Part shown: piece after piece, positions 20,166 through 26,899 of the stretch | Numbering within the stretch: the first letter of the stretch is position 1 | How the letters are laid out: the number at the start of each line of letters is the position of its first letter | DNA from: Lewinella sp. W8 | Lineage (GTDB): Bacteria; Bacteroidota; Bacteroidia; Chitinophagales; Saprospiraceae | Assembly: GCF_004375085.3 (NCBI RefSeq) | Contig: NZ_SNAQ03000001.1 | Coordinates: 1 to 64,000 of the forward strand | DNA: 64,000 nucleotides | Direction: 5' to 3' | Notes under the pieces: model-generated | What the model was told of the DNA's origin: nothing | The model's input: the letters and a program-made list of their open reading frames with translations, nothing else | The model's database searches: none | Translations under genes and position numbers: made by a program

Positions 20166-21485
20166 TCACAAGACGAAGTGGAGGATCAACACCGTCAGAA
20201 TGACCATGACGCCCATTACGGCGGTCAGGGGGGTGTAGCTCCGGTAGGCCTCCCGGAGGTCGATGCCGGAAAAGCGGGTGACGACCCAGAAGTAAGAATC
20301 ATTCGCGTGGGAGATGCTCATGGCGCCGCCACCGATGGCCAGAGTGACCAGGGCGAGATCCGTAGCGGTGGAAAAATCCGCCAGGGGGAGCAAGGGAGCC
20401 ACGATTCCCGAGGTGATCACCAGGGCCCCCGTACTGCTTCCCTGGGCAGTTTTAAGGAGCGCCGCAATCCCGAAACTGAGCAGCAACAGGGTGGTGCCGG
20501 ACAAGGGTTCCTCTCCCACCCACTGGCTTACGTCACTGGCCAGGGGGGACGCCTTGAGGATGGCGCCAAAGGCGCCGCCCAGGCCGGTGATGATCAGAAT
20601 GGGGCCGGCCACGGCAAGTCCGTCTTTAATCCAGTCCGTTTTGGGCTGCCGGGAGGGTAGTAGGAGCGCCGGGACGGTACCCATCAACAGGGCGATGGTG
20701 GGATCGGTGAACCAGCTCACGTAGCGAAATATTCCCGTTTCGTCGGTGGTGAGCGACAGCACGGAACCGAGGGCGATCAGGATAATCGGTAACAAGAGTG
20801 GCCAGAGGCTGGCGCTCAGGGAAGGCGTTTGTTCCTGGTCGGAAGCAGTCGTCCCGGGGGGGATGGCGGTGATGTTGCTGCCCAAATAGGCACTGGCCTT
20901 CCAGGTGACGAAGATAACCGGCACGGCCACCAGGGCCCCCAGCAACATGATGGTCCCCACGGCGCCATCGGCACCAAGGTTAGCGGCGGCGGCCAGCGGA
21001 CCGGGAGTAGGAGGAATCAGGGTATGGGTGAGGTACAGGCCACCGGCAAGGCTAAGGGCCAGTGGCGCCACCTTACCGCCGGCACGCACGGCCAGGGCCG
21101 GTAGTAAGCCCGCAAGGATGATAAATCCACTGTCGCAGAACACGGGAATGGAGATGATGGCCCCCAGTACCACCAGCCGTAAACCGATGGCCGTACCGCT
21201 CCCCACAATGAGGTCGGCGATGGTACGGGCAGCTCCCGAACGTTCCAGCGCAATTCCGATGATGCTTCCCAGGACGATTAAAAGTCCCACCGAACCGATC
21301 AGTCCCCCAAACCCCTCTTTGAGCAGCCGCACGATCTCCGGAACGTCAAGACCAATGATGATCCCCAGACCCAACGCGGTGAGGAGAAGGGCAAAAAAGG
21401 GATGCCAGCCAAATTTGCTGCCGGCGAGGATTAAAAAGATGACCGCACCGGCGATGGCCAGTAAAAGGGGGATTCCTGAAAGCAT
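20166..21485 (-). CDS. GntP-family organic acid permease
   Basis: 439 residues, nearly all hydrophobic, with about 12 membrane segments. GntP landmarks are the SVGLLIVLGSIIGIALERSGAA block, VFCDSGFIILAGLLPALA, and the LTHTLIPPTPGPLAAA loop that the family uses in substrate binding. Characterised members import gluconate and related sugar acids with protons. No gluconate kinase, dehydratase or regulator lies next to it, so the substrate here is uncertain (gluconate, glycerate or another hydroxy acid). The ATG at 21483-21485 is the first start and yields the expected N-terminal helix. It is divergent from the CotH-like gene, and palindromes lie in the shared upstream region. Confidence 0.93.
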   Translation of the reverse strand: MLSGIPLLLAIAGAVIFLILAGSKFGWHPFFALLLTALGLGIIIGLDVPEIVRLLKEGFGGLIGSVGLLIVLGSIIGIALERSGAARTIADLIVGSGTAIGLRLVVLGAIISIPVFCDSGFIILAGLLPALAVRAGGKVAPLALSLAGGLYLTHTLIPPTPGPLAAAANLGADGAVGTIMLLGALVAVPVIFVTWKASAYLGSNITAIPPGTTASDQEQTPSLSASLWPLLLPIILIALGSVLSLTTDETGIFRYVSWFTDPTIALLMGTVPALLLPSRQPKTDWIKDGLAVAGPILIITGLGGAFGAILKASPLASDVSQWVGEEPLSGTTLLLLSFGIAALLKTAQGSSTGALVITSGIVAPLLPLADFSTATDLALVTLAIGGGAMSISHANDSYFWVVTRFSGIDLREAYRSYTPLTAVMGVMVILTVLILHFVL

Positions 21486-21577
21486 GGAGTACGTTTAAGG
21501 CTCCCCCCCAAAATAGGAAACGGTAGTCGATGGTGCGAATCGGTGGCCGGTGGCCGGGCCATCAGCGTGAATAAGGT

Positions 21578-21591
21578 GTTCGATTTCGAAC
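21578..21591. promoter_or_regulatory. Palindrome GTTCGA-TT-TCGAAC, possible operator
   Basis: A perfect 6-bp inverted repeat with a 2-bp spacer, about 90 bases upstream of the GntP start. It is nested in weaker CAGCGT/ACGCTG arms (about 21563 and 21590). Size and position suit a dimeric repressor site; the regulator is unknown. Confidence 0.3.
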
Positions 21592-21718
21592 GCTGAGGTT
21601 TCAAAACCGAACAAGTTAAAAATTATTCACAGGCTTAAATAGCTGATTTTCAATTATTTTAATTTCTGGCACGGAGTTGGCATACTTACTACCAGCTGGT
21701 CGAATGAGATCAGTTGTT

Positions 21719-21733
21719 TGACCATATTGGTCA
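21719..21733. promoter_or_regulatory. Palindrome TGACCA-TAT-TGGTCA, possible operator
   Basis: A perfect 6-bp inverted repeat with a 3-bp spacer, midway between the divergent genes. No cognate regulator gene is adjacent. Confidence 0.3.
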
Positions 21734-21964
21734 GGAAAAGAGGGTTTAGACGGGCAAATTGGCCAATAGTCACATTCCGTTAATCGAGAATTACACGCAT
21801 TCGTCGACGGAAACCTAGGAGCACTCGAACAAATTTTCGGGAACCCGTAACAACCCGCATCTTTGAAATATCAAAACGCAGATAACGTACTTCATTCATT
21901 ATCAGCGTGCAACCAAAACAATAACTCAAAGTCTTTTTAACCAAACCGCTTTAACCCAGTAATC

Positions 21965-22972
21965 ATGAAACGCCTCTTTTTCACCTTCATATTCAGCCTT
22001 CTTTTTTGCGGTGCTGTTTTTGCCAGCGCCCAGGGCGCTAACCCGAAGGGAGGCGTAAGTCTCTTTGACCAATGGGAAAATCAGTCCGTTACCAATATTG
22101 AGCTTCACGTCAACTTCGATTCGCTTGAAGTATTCCGCAAGAAGGATGGCGAGATCGACGCTCAGGTAGTTGCTAACGGCCAGGTACTTGATCTGGACGT
22201 TTCCGTTCGCGGTCGGTTCCGTCGCCGCACTTGCACCATCCCTCCCCTGAAGTTGCAGTTCAAAAAGGACAACCTGCGGGCTTTCGGCCTGAACACCCAC
22301 AATGACTTCAAACTCGTTACGCACTGTACCGAGGGAGAAGAGGGGCAAGATGCCATCCTGCGGGAACAACTGGCCTACGAACTTTACAATACCGTCAACC
22401 CTACGGCCAGTTTCCGCACCCAGTTGTTGACCGTGACCTACGTCAACACCGTTGATCAGAGCACCGTTACCAGCTATGCTATTCTCATCGAAGACACCGA
22501 CGAGTTGCGCGAACGGATGGGCATGGAAATGAAGAACTGTGATGATTGCTTTGCGCTCCCCGCTCAGCAGGTTACCAACGCCGAAACGGTCGCCCTGTTT
22601 CAGTACATGATCGGTAACTCCGACTTTTCCACCAGTATGGTCCGCAACCTTAAGCTGATGCAGGCACCCGGTGGTAGCACGGTAGCGGTACCTTATGACT
22701 TCGACTTCAGTGGCCTGGTAAACGCCAGCTACGCCTCCGGATTCCCTAACCTGGGAGAAACCCGGGTAACTGACCGCACGCTGATTTGGGAGTACGCCGA
22801 CGCCGACCCCGATTTCTACCGGGCTAAGCAGTATTTCCTGGACCTGGAAGAAGAATTGATGGGACAGGTAGCCGGTTTCGAGCAGATGAGTGGCAAGAGC
22901 AAGCGGGAAATCAGCAAGTACCTGAAAACCTTCTTCAAGGAATTGAAGGCCGACGAAATTACCGCAAAGTAA
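21965..22972 (+). CDS. Secreted CotH-like protein of unknown function
   Basis: 335 residues with a signal peptide (1-23, ending VFASAQ). The body follows the order of blocks seen in CotH-type atypical kinases. These are a VSVRGRFRRRTC strand, PLKLQFKK, a DFKLVTHC...AILREQLAYELYN helix, a TVTYVN...YAILIEDTDELRERMG strand-helix, an FQYMIGNSDFSTSMVRNLKL segment, and VPYDFDFSGLV in place of the Asp-containing metal motif. The match is by pattern and moderate only. A C-terminal helical tail completes it. The signal peptide places it in the periplasm or on the surface. It stands alone between a long regulatory region and a strong terminator, so it is probably monocistronic. An unrelated secreted protein remains possible. 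Confidence 0.7.
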   Translation: MKRLFFTFIFSLLFCGAVFASAQGANPKGGVSLFDQWENQSVTNIELHVNFDSLEVFRKKDGEIDAQVVANGQVLDLDVSVRGRFRRRTCTIPPLKLQFKKDNLRAFGLNTHNDFKLVTHCTEGEEGQDAILREQLAYELYNTVNPTASFRTQLLTVTYVNTVDQSTVTSYAILIEDTDELRERMGMEMKNCDDCFALPAQQVTNAETVALFQYMIGNSDFSTSMVRNLKLMQAPGGSTVAVPYDFDFSGLVNASYASGFPNLGETRVTDRTLIWEYADADPDFYRAKQYFLDLEEELMGQVAGFEQMSGKSKREISKYLKTFFKELKADEITAK

Positions 22973-23085
22973 TGCGGGTCATATATCCCTCCTACCCTTA
23001 AACCACCTGATGAAAACCCCACCTAATCCCTCACACACCTAAACACCCTATTTTCTTTCTCAGGCTTAATGATGAAATGTTTTTG

Positions 23086-23146
23086 GCCGCGTTTGCAGTT
23101 ACCAACCCACTAAAATTAGGGGCGCTGCAAACGCGGCAATTTTTTA
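23086..23146 (+). terminator. Strong Rho-independent terminator with long loop
   Basis: A perfect 13-bp stem, GCCGCGTTTGCAG (23086-23098) with CTGCAAACGCGGC (23125-23137), encloses a 26-base loop and is followed by AATTTTTT. Confidence 0.8.
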
Positions 23147-23217
23147 CCCCCGCAATGGATCGCTACTTGATGGAAGTATCCGGTCGATGAACTTTAGGAT
23201 CGTGCGGCCGCAGCCGT

Positions 23218-23225
23218 TACCTTCG
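23218..23225 (+). promoter_or_regulatory. -7 box TACCTTCG four bases before ATG 23230
   Basis: TACCTTCG matches TAnnTTTG with one change and sits CAGC-ATG from the start codon. Transcription would begin at or just at the ATG, giving a leaderless message. A weak TTTA at 23193-23196 may serve as -33. The same arrangement occurs upstream of 24986 and 42016. Confidence 0.45.
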
Positions 23226-23229
23226 CAGC

Positions 23230-24030
23230 ATGCCCACCGCCTCGCAGTTTCTTGAAGTTTACCTGCCCGCCATCTGCATGGTAGGCACCCTTCTGACGGC
23301 GGGAGTTATCGGTTCACTTTTCTTCGTGAAGCGGTCCGGTGATCGGCGGGCAAACGCACTTTACGGGACCCTGCTCATCCTGGGGGGGCTCACCCAGCTG
23401 CACTTCATGGTCGATTTTCTGGGATGGATGGAAAGTTATCCTTCCTGGAGGTATCAGCCCATCTACTACAGCCTCTGGCTACCAGTCTTACTTTTCTTTC
23501 ACGTTAAGGTGAGCCTGTACCCCCACTATAAGTTTCGCTGGACCGACGCCAAACACCTGGCACTGCCGACCGGTCAGGTCATTTACTTCCTGGCCATCTG
23601 GATGGTTCCTGACTGGCGGCACCCAACCGGACGCTACTTCTACAACCCCTTCTATGGTGGGCTGGAACAGATGCTGTATCTGGCCGGCTGGCCACTATAC
23701 GTTTTTTTCAGTTATGCTTATCTACGTCGGCGCCGGAAACAGCTGAAGAAGCGTAGCCTGCCCCGGCTTTTGTGGTACTTACGAAAATTGCTCAAGGGGT
23801 GCTTACTGTTCATTTTGGTATACGGCATCCTGGCGGGAGCAGATTTTCTCGCCTTCAAATACTTACACGCCGACCTCAGGTCACGTCCCTGGTACGGGAT
23901 CGGACAATCCCTGTCCTTTACCGTTCTGCTTTTGTGGTTATGCGTATACGGAGGACAGGTGCTGGTGTGGGGGCGCCGCCTTCGCCTGATGAATATTCCC
24001 GAGGAACAACGACAGCGGATTACGCCTTAG
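23230..24030 (+). CDS. Seven-helix membrane protein, sensor-like, no DNA-binding domain
   Basis: 266 residues with about seven hydrophobic segments (near 8-31, 43-65, 77-96, 108-127, 150-168, 188-208 and 225-247) and basic loops such as YLRRRRKQLKKRS between helices 5 and 6. The layout resembles the membrane half of the Bacteroidota regulators that fuse seven helices to an AraC-type helix-turn-helix. The protein here stops shortly after helix 7 (IPEEQRQRITP), and no HTH follows in any frame, because the next gene is convergent and overlaps by four bases. It may be a stand-alone sensor relic or an independent membrane protein. No functional residue pattern was recognised. If the TACCTTCG box is a true -7, the ATG at 23230 is at the 5' end of the message. 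Confidence 0.7.
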   Translation: MPTASQFLEVYLPAICMVGTLLTAGVIGSLFFVKRSGDRRANALYGTLLILGGLTQLHFMVDFLGWMESYPSWRYQPIYYSLWLPVLLFFHVKVSLYPHYKFRWTDAKHLALPTGQVIYFLAIWMVPDWRHPTGRYFYNPFYGGLEQMLYLAGWPLYVFFSYAYLRRRRKQLKKRSLPRLLWYLRKLLKGCLLFILVYGILAGADFLAFKYLHADLRSRPWYGIGQSLSFTVLLLWLCVYGGQVLVWGRRLRLMNIPEEQRQRITP

Positions 24031-24986
24031 GCCTCATCATCGCGGCTAAATTCGATGCGGTAGCTCTGGTGGAGGTTTCGCTTGCGAAAATCTGGCGGGA
24101 GAGTCTGTTTGGTGATGTTTTTGACCCGGAAGCCCTGCAGGGCATCTTCGTCCAGCCGGAACTTCCGGTAATTCGTACTAAAGTAGAGCGTCCCTCCGGG
24201 ACGAAGCAGCCGCATACTCTGTTGAATAAGTTGTACGTGATCCCGTTGGGTATCGAGCACGTCCTGCATCATTTTTGAATTGGAGAAGGTGGGAGGGTCC
24301 AGCACGATCAGGTCGTAGGTTGCTGCCGGAGCCTCCGCCAGCCACTGCAGGACGTCGGCTTTGATGAAGCGATGTTCCTCGGCGTTGATGTCGTTGAGTT
24401 CAAAGTTCCTCCGCCCCCACTGGAGGTAAGTGTTTGACAGGTCAACGCTGTCTACCCGCCGGGCTCCTCCGGCTGCGGCGTAGACGCTGAAGGAGCAGGT
24501 ATAGGCAAAAAGGTTACACACGAGCTTGTCTCTGGCTGCTTTAGCGACCATCATTCTGGTTTGTCGGTGATCCAAGAACAGTCCCGTGTCCAGATAATCA
24601 GTGAGGTTGACGATGAAGCCCAGATCATGCTCAACCACCGTAAACTCCCGCTGGACGATGGATAACTTTTCGTACTGATTACTGCCGCTCTGCCGCTTGC
24701 GTAATTTAAAGAAGATCTGGTCTCGACCCAATTCGAGGACTTCCATCAGTACGTCCCGGTAGGCCAGCTTGCGGTCCTGCCACTCCGTCTCGTCCCAGTT
24801 TTCTCCCCGACGATGGTAGACCGCTACGTAAAGCTGTTCCCCGTAGCGGTCAACGGTAATGGGAAACTCATCAAGGTCAGCATCATAGATGCGATAGGCT
24901 TCCAGTTCCTGTCGCCGCGCCCACTTGTCGTAGTGGCGGGCCATTTTCCTGAGTCGGTTGGCGAAGGCCGTATAATCTCTTGGCAT
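24027..24986 (-). CDS. Class I SAM-dependent methyltransferase, RlmK/RlmI-like
   Basis: 319 residues from ATG 24986, preferred over GTG 25037 because a TATCTTCG box sits four bases upstream of it and because MPRDYTAFANRLRKMARHYDKWARR is the family's usual N-terminus. The N-terminal region (1-110) is the substrate-positioning domain. The Rossmann core begins with VNLTDYLDTGLFLDHRQTR. It then carries NLFAYTCSFSVYAAAGGA (SAM motif I), VDSVDLS (acidic residue for the ribose) and DLIVLDPPTFSNSK (DPPxFS catalytic loop). This is the arrangement of the C-terminal half of E. coli RlmKL, which makes m7G2069 in 23S rRNA. Assignment to that exact site is by family. It follows the TetR gene on the same strand. 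Confidence 0.88.
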   Translation of the reverse strand: MPRDYTAFANRLRKMARHYDKWARRQELEAYRIYDADLDEFPITVDRYGEQLYVAVYHRRGENWDETEWQDRKLAYRDVLMEVLELGRDQIFFKLRKRQSGSNQYEKLSIVQREFTVVEHDLGFIVNLTDYLDTGLFLDHRQTRMMVAKAARDKLVCNLFAYTCSFSVYAAAGGARRVDSVDLSNTYLQWGRRNFELNDINAEEHRFIKADVLQWLAEAPAATYDLIVLDPPTFSNSKMMQDVLDTQRDHVQLIQQSMRLLRPGGTLYFSTNYRKFRLDEDALQGFRVKNITKQTLPPDFRKRNLHQSYRIEFSRDDEA

Positions 24987-24990
24987 CGCT

Positions 24991-24998
24991 CGAAGATA
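24991..24998 (-). promoter_or_regulatory. -7 box TATCTTCG four bases before the methyltransferase start
   Basis: On the minus strand TATCTTCG-AGCG-ATG. No good TTTG at the -33 distance. The box lies inside the alternative reading extension to 25037 and so supports the shorter protein. Confidence 0.45.
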
Positions 24999-25027
24999 GG
25001 GGGCGTAATGCAATCCTCCGAAGTGAG

Positions 25028-25621
25028 TTAGGCCCACGCTAATCCGGACAGCAACTGCTCGATGGTGGCGGAAAGTTCCTCGTTGGGCATCCCGGTTTTA
25101 GTAACGACCTGTAGCCCGTTGTAGCCGACGAAGAGGAGATTGGCCTGGGCCAATGGGTCGGCCGACGCAGCGATTTCCCCTGCTGCCTGCGCCTGGCGGA
25201 TTGCTTCGGTGAGTACGGCAACAAATTTTTTCCGGTTGGTGGCCACAAAGCCAAAGTTATCCGGACAGGTAGTGGCCAGTTCCGTGGTGGAATTAACGAT
25301 GTAACACCCCGCAGAACAGTTGTTGCCGGGCTTGGTTTTGGCTTCAAGGATGCGATTGAACAGGGCCTGAAGGCGGGTGCGAAGATTTCCCGGAGCAGCC
25401 AGGATTTCCCGCATTCCCCTGAGGTTTTCCTTCTGGTAAGCCTCCAGCGTTTGATCGTACAGGGAGCGCTTGCCACCAAAGAAACGGTAAATGCTGCTAC
25501 GGCTCAGACCGGTAGCAACTTCCAGTTCCTGAATGGAAGTTGCCTTGTAGCCCTGTTCCCAGAAAAGGTCGCGGGCGCGTTGCAGGACGGTTGCTTCGTC
25601 AAATCCTTTGGTTCGAGCCAT
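25028..25621 (-). CDS. TetR/AcrR-family transcriptional repressor, partner of the SDR gene
   Basis: 197 residues. The N-terminal helix-turn-helix (about 8-50) shows FDEATVLQRARDLFWEQGYKATSIQELEVATGLSRSSIYRFFGGKRSLY, a full TetR signature. The C-terminal ligand domain has the GCYIVNSTTELA motif of the subgroup that controls small oxidoreductase genes. It includes a Cys pair in NCSAGCY (about 101-105) that could make it thiol-responsive; that idea is speculative. It lies downstream of the SDR gene, separated by a terminator hairpin, while two matched palindromes sit upstream of the SDR gene at 26489-26526. The simplest reading is that it represses the SDR gene and, by read-through, itself. Confidence 0.9.
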   Translation of the reverse strand: MARTKGFDEATVLQRARDLFWEQGYKATSIQELEVATGLSRSSIYRFFGGKRSLYDQTLEAYQKENLRGMREILAAPGNLRTRLQALFNRILEAKTKPGNNCSAGCYIVNSTTELATTCPDNFGFVATNRKKFVAVLTEAIRQAQAAGEIAASADPLAQANLLFVGYNGLQVVTKTGMPNEELSATIEQLLSGLAWA

Positions 25622-25640
25622 GGTTAGTGTTGGTATGTAG

Positions 25641-25682
25641 CAAAATAAAAGGCGGGAGCACCCAAATTAAGGGGACTCCCGC
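25641..25682 (-). terminator. Terminator between the SDR and TetR genes
   Basis: Read on the minus strand, GCGGGAG (25682-25676) pairs with CTCCCGC (25658-25652), followed by CTTTTATTTTG. It could limit how much TetR is made from the SDR promoter. Confidence 0.7.
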
Positions 25683-25701
25683 ACAATCTTGTCATGGATT
25701 T

Positions 25702-26454
25702 TTAGAGTGTGGCCATCCCTCCATCAATTTCCACTTCAGTACCCGTCATGAAGGTGCTGGCATCAGAAGCGAGATAGGCTACGTAACCAGCGATTTCGTC
25801 GGCCTTTCCGAAGCGTCCCATCGGTACCTGGGCCTTGATCATATCTGCGGCCTGCGCCTGCTGTTCCTCGCTCATCCCCGTAGCGGCGAAGAAGTTAGTT
25901 TCAATCGGTCCCGGGCTGACCACGTTTACCCGTACGCCGCGACCGACCAGCTCGGCCGCCATGATTTTCCCGAGGGTTTTCACGGCACCCTTAGTGGCGG
26001 CGTATACGCTGAAGTTGGCGAAGCCCAGCTGATTGGCAATGCTGGAGTTCAGAATAATGCTGGCCCCCTCCGAAAGGTAGGGTAGGGCAGCCTGTACGGT
26101 AAAGATTACCCCCTTCACGTTGACGTTGAACTGCTTGTCAAAATTATCTTCCGTGATGTGCCCAAGGGGAGCGGGCTCACCAAAGCCCGCGTTGGCGAAA
26201 ATGACGTCGATTTTTCCGTAGTCCTTACCGACCTGATCGACGAAGGCGTTGATCTCGGCCACAACACCGACGTCAGCGGTATATACTTTGTCGTACAAAT
26301 CTCCGTACTGCTGACGGATTTCTTCGGCTCTCTGGTCGTGTCTTCCGTTGGTGACCACGGTTGCACCTCCGGCCTTCAGCGCGCGCGCTGAAGCCAGACC
26401 AATGCCTCCACTACCTCCGGTTACAATTGCGATTTTTCCAGTTAAGTCTGCCAT
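25702..26454 (-). CDS. Short-chain dehydrogenase/reductase (classical SDR)
   Basis: 250 residues, standard SDR length. The nucleotide-binding TGGSGGIG lies at 12-19, NAG at 88-90 after the fourth strand, and the catalytic set is N111, S137/S138, Y151 and K155 (YAATK). The C-terminal GTEVEIDGGMATL closes the fold. The Arg-rich NGRHDQRA segment after strand 2 suggests preference for NADP(H). The substrate is unknown; relatives under TetR control usually reduce reactive carbonyls or quinones. The two palindromes 35-72 bases upstream and the downstream TetR gene indicate inducible expression. Confidence 0.93.
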   Translation of the reverse strand: MADLTGKIAIVTGGSGGIGLASARALKAGGATVVTNGRHDQRAEEIRQQYGDLYDKVYTADVGVVAEINAFVDQVGKDYGKIDVIFANAGFGEPAPLGHITEDNFDKQFNVNVKGVIFTVQAALPYLSEGASIILNSSIANQLGFANFSVYAATKGAVKTLGKIMAAELVGRGVRVNVVSPGPIETNFFAATGMSEEQQAQAADMIKAQVPMGRFGKADEIAGYVAYLASDASTFMTGTEVEIDGGMATL

Positions 26455-26488
26455 GAGTAGGTTAAGTTTAATGGTTATTATTGTTTTT

Positions 26489-26526
26489 GTAACGATCGTT
26501 ACTGTTTAGTGTGTAACGATCGGTTC
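26489..26526. promoter_or_regulatory. Tandem palindromic operators of the SDR-TetR unit
   Basis: GTAACGATCGTTAC at 26489-26502 is a perfect 14-bp palindrome. GTAACGATCGGTTC at 26513-26526 is a second copy matching 12 of 14. Their centres are 24 bp apart, just over two helical turns, on the same DNA face. They lie in the SDR promoter region, as expected for a TetR-family repressor that binds as dimers. Confidence 0.75.
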
Positions 26527-26831
26527 AAAATAAAGTTTTACCCCCTTCGCTATTTTTTTGGAGTCTACCGGTGAAAAGATCGGATGGGGTTTAGGGTGAT
26601 GAAAACCCACCGTTTGACCAGACCTTCCTTGCCGGCCCCGATAGCCACCCCGATAGCTATCGGGGCGTCATGTACCGTTCAGCCCCGGGAAAACTGTGGT
26701 CGGAAGCCTGTTTTGCGAAGGCTTAGCCGAGTGAAACGGCGTCCGAACACTTGTAGACTCAACATCTCAAGCGGGAAATTTTTATCACCCAAATAGAATT
26801 ATTTTCCGAAGCTGACTACCCTGAAAACGGC
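26527..26831. other. Gene-free stretch with an 18-bp perfect palindrome
   Basis: No coding sequence is supported. CCCCGATAGCTATCGGGG at 26648-26665 is a perfect palindrome, preceded by an extra half-copy CCCCGATAGC at 26637-26646. It looks like a dispersed palindromic unit rather than a terminator, since no T-tract follows. The remainder shows nothing recognisable. Confidence 0.45.
26648..26665. repeat. Perfect palindrome, REP-like unit
   Basis: CCCCGATAGCTATCGGGG, with an adjacent direct half-copy at 26637-26646. This is the only full copy seen in the window. Confidence 0.4.
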
Positions 26832-26862
26832 GGAGCGGTAACGGGAAACCCGTTACCGCTCC
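26832..26862 (-). terminator. Terminator of the DEAD-box helicase gene
   Basis: A perfect 14-bp stem, GGAGCGGTAACGGG (26832-26845) with CCCGTTACCGCTCC (26849-26862), has a 3-base loop. On the minus strand GCCGTTTTC follows. The T-run is short. Confidence 0.65.
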
Positions 26863-26899
26863 GATAGCTCAGCGTTTTAGTAATGATTACTATCCGGCC

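Larger units (their letters stand above)
21486..21964. other. Divergent intergenic region with two perfect palindromes
   Basis: 479 non-coding bases between the GntP gene (leftward) and the CotH-like gene (rightward), clearly AT-richer from about 21600. GTTCGA-TT-TCGAAC lies at 21578-21591 and TGACCA-TAT-TGGTCA at 21719-21733; either could be an operator. A candidate rightward promoter is TTTT at 21834-21837 with CATCTTTG at 21858-21865 (spacing 20, one mismatch in each box). Confidence 0.45.
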
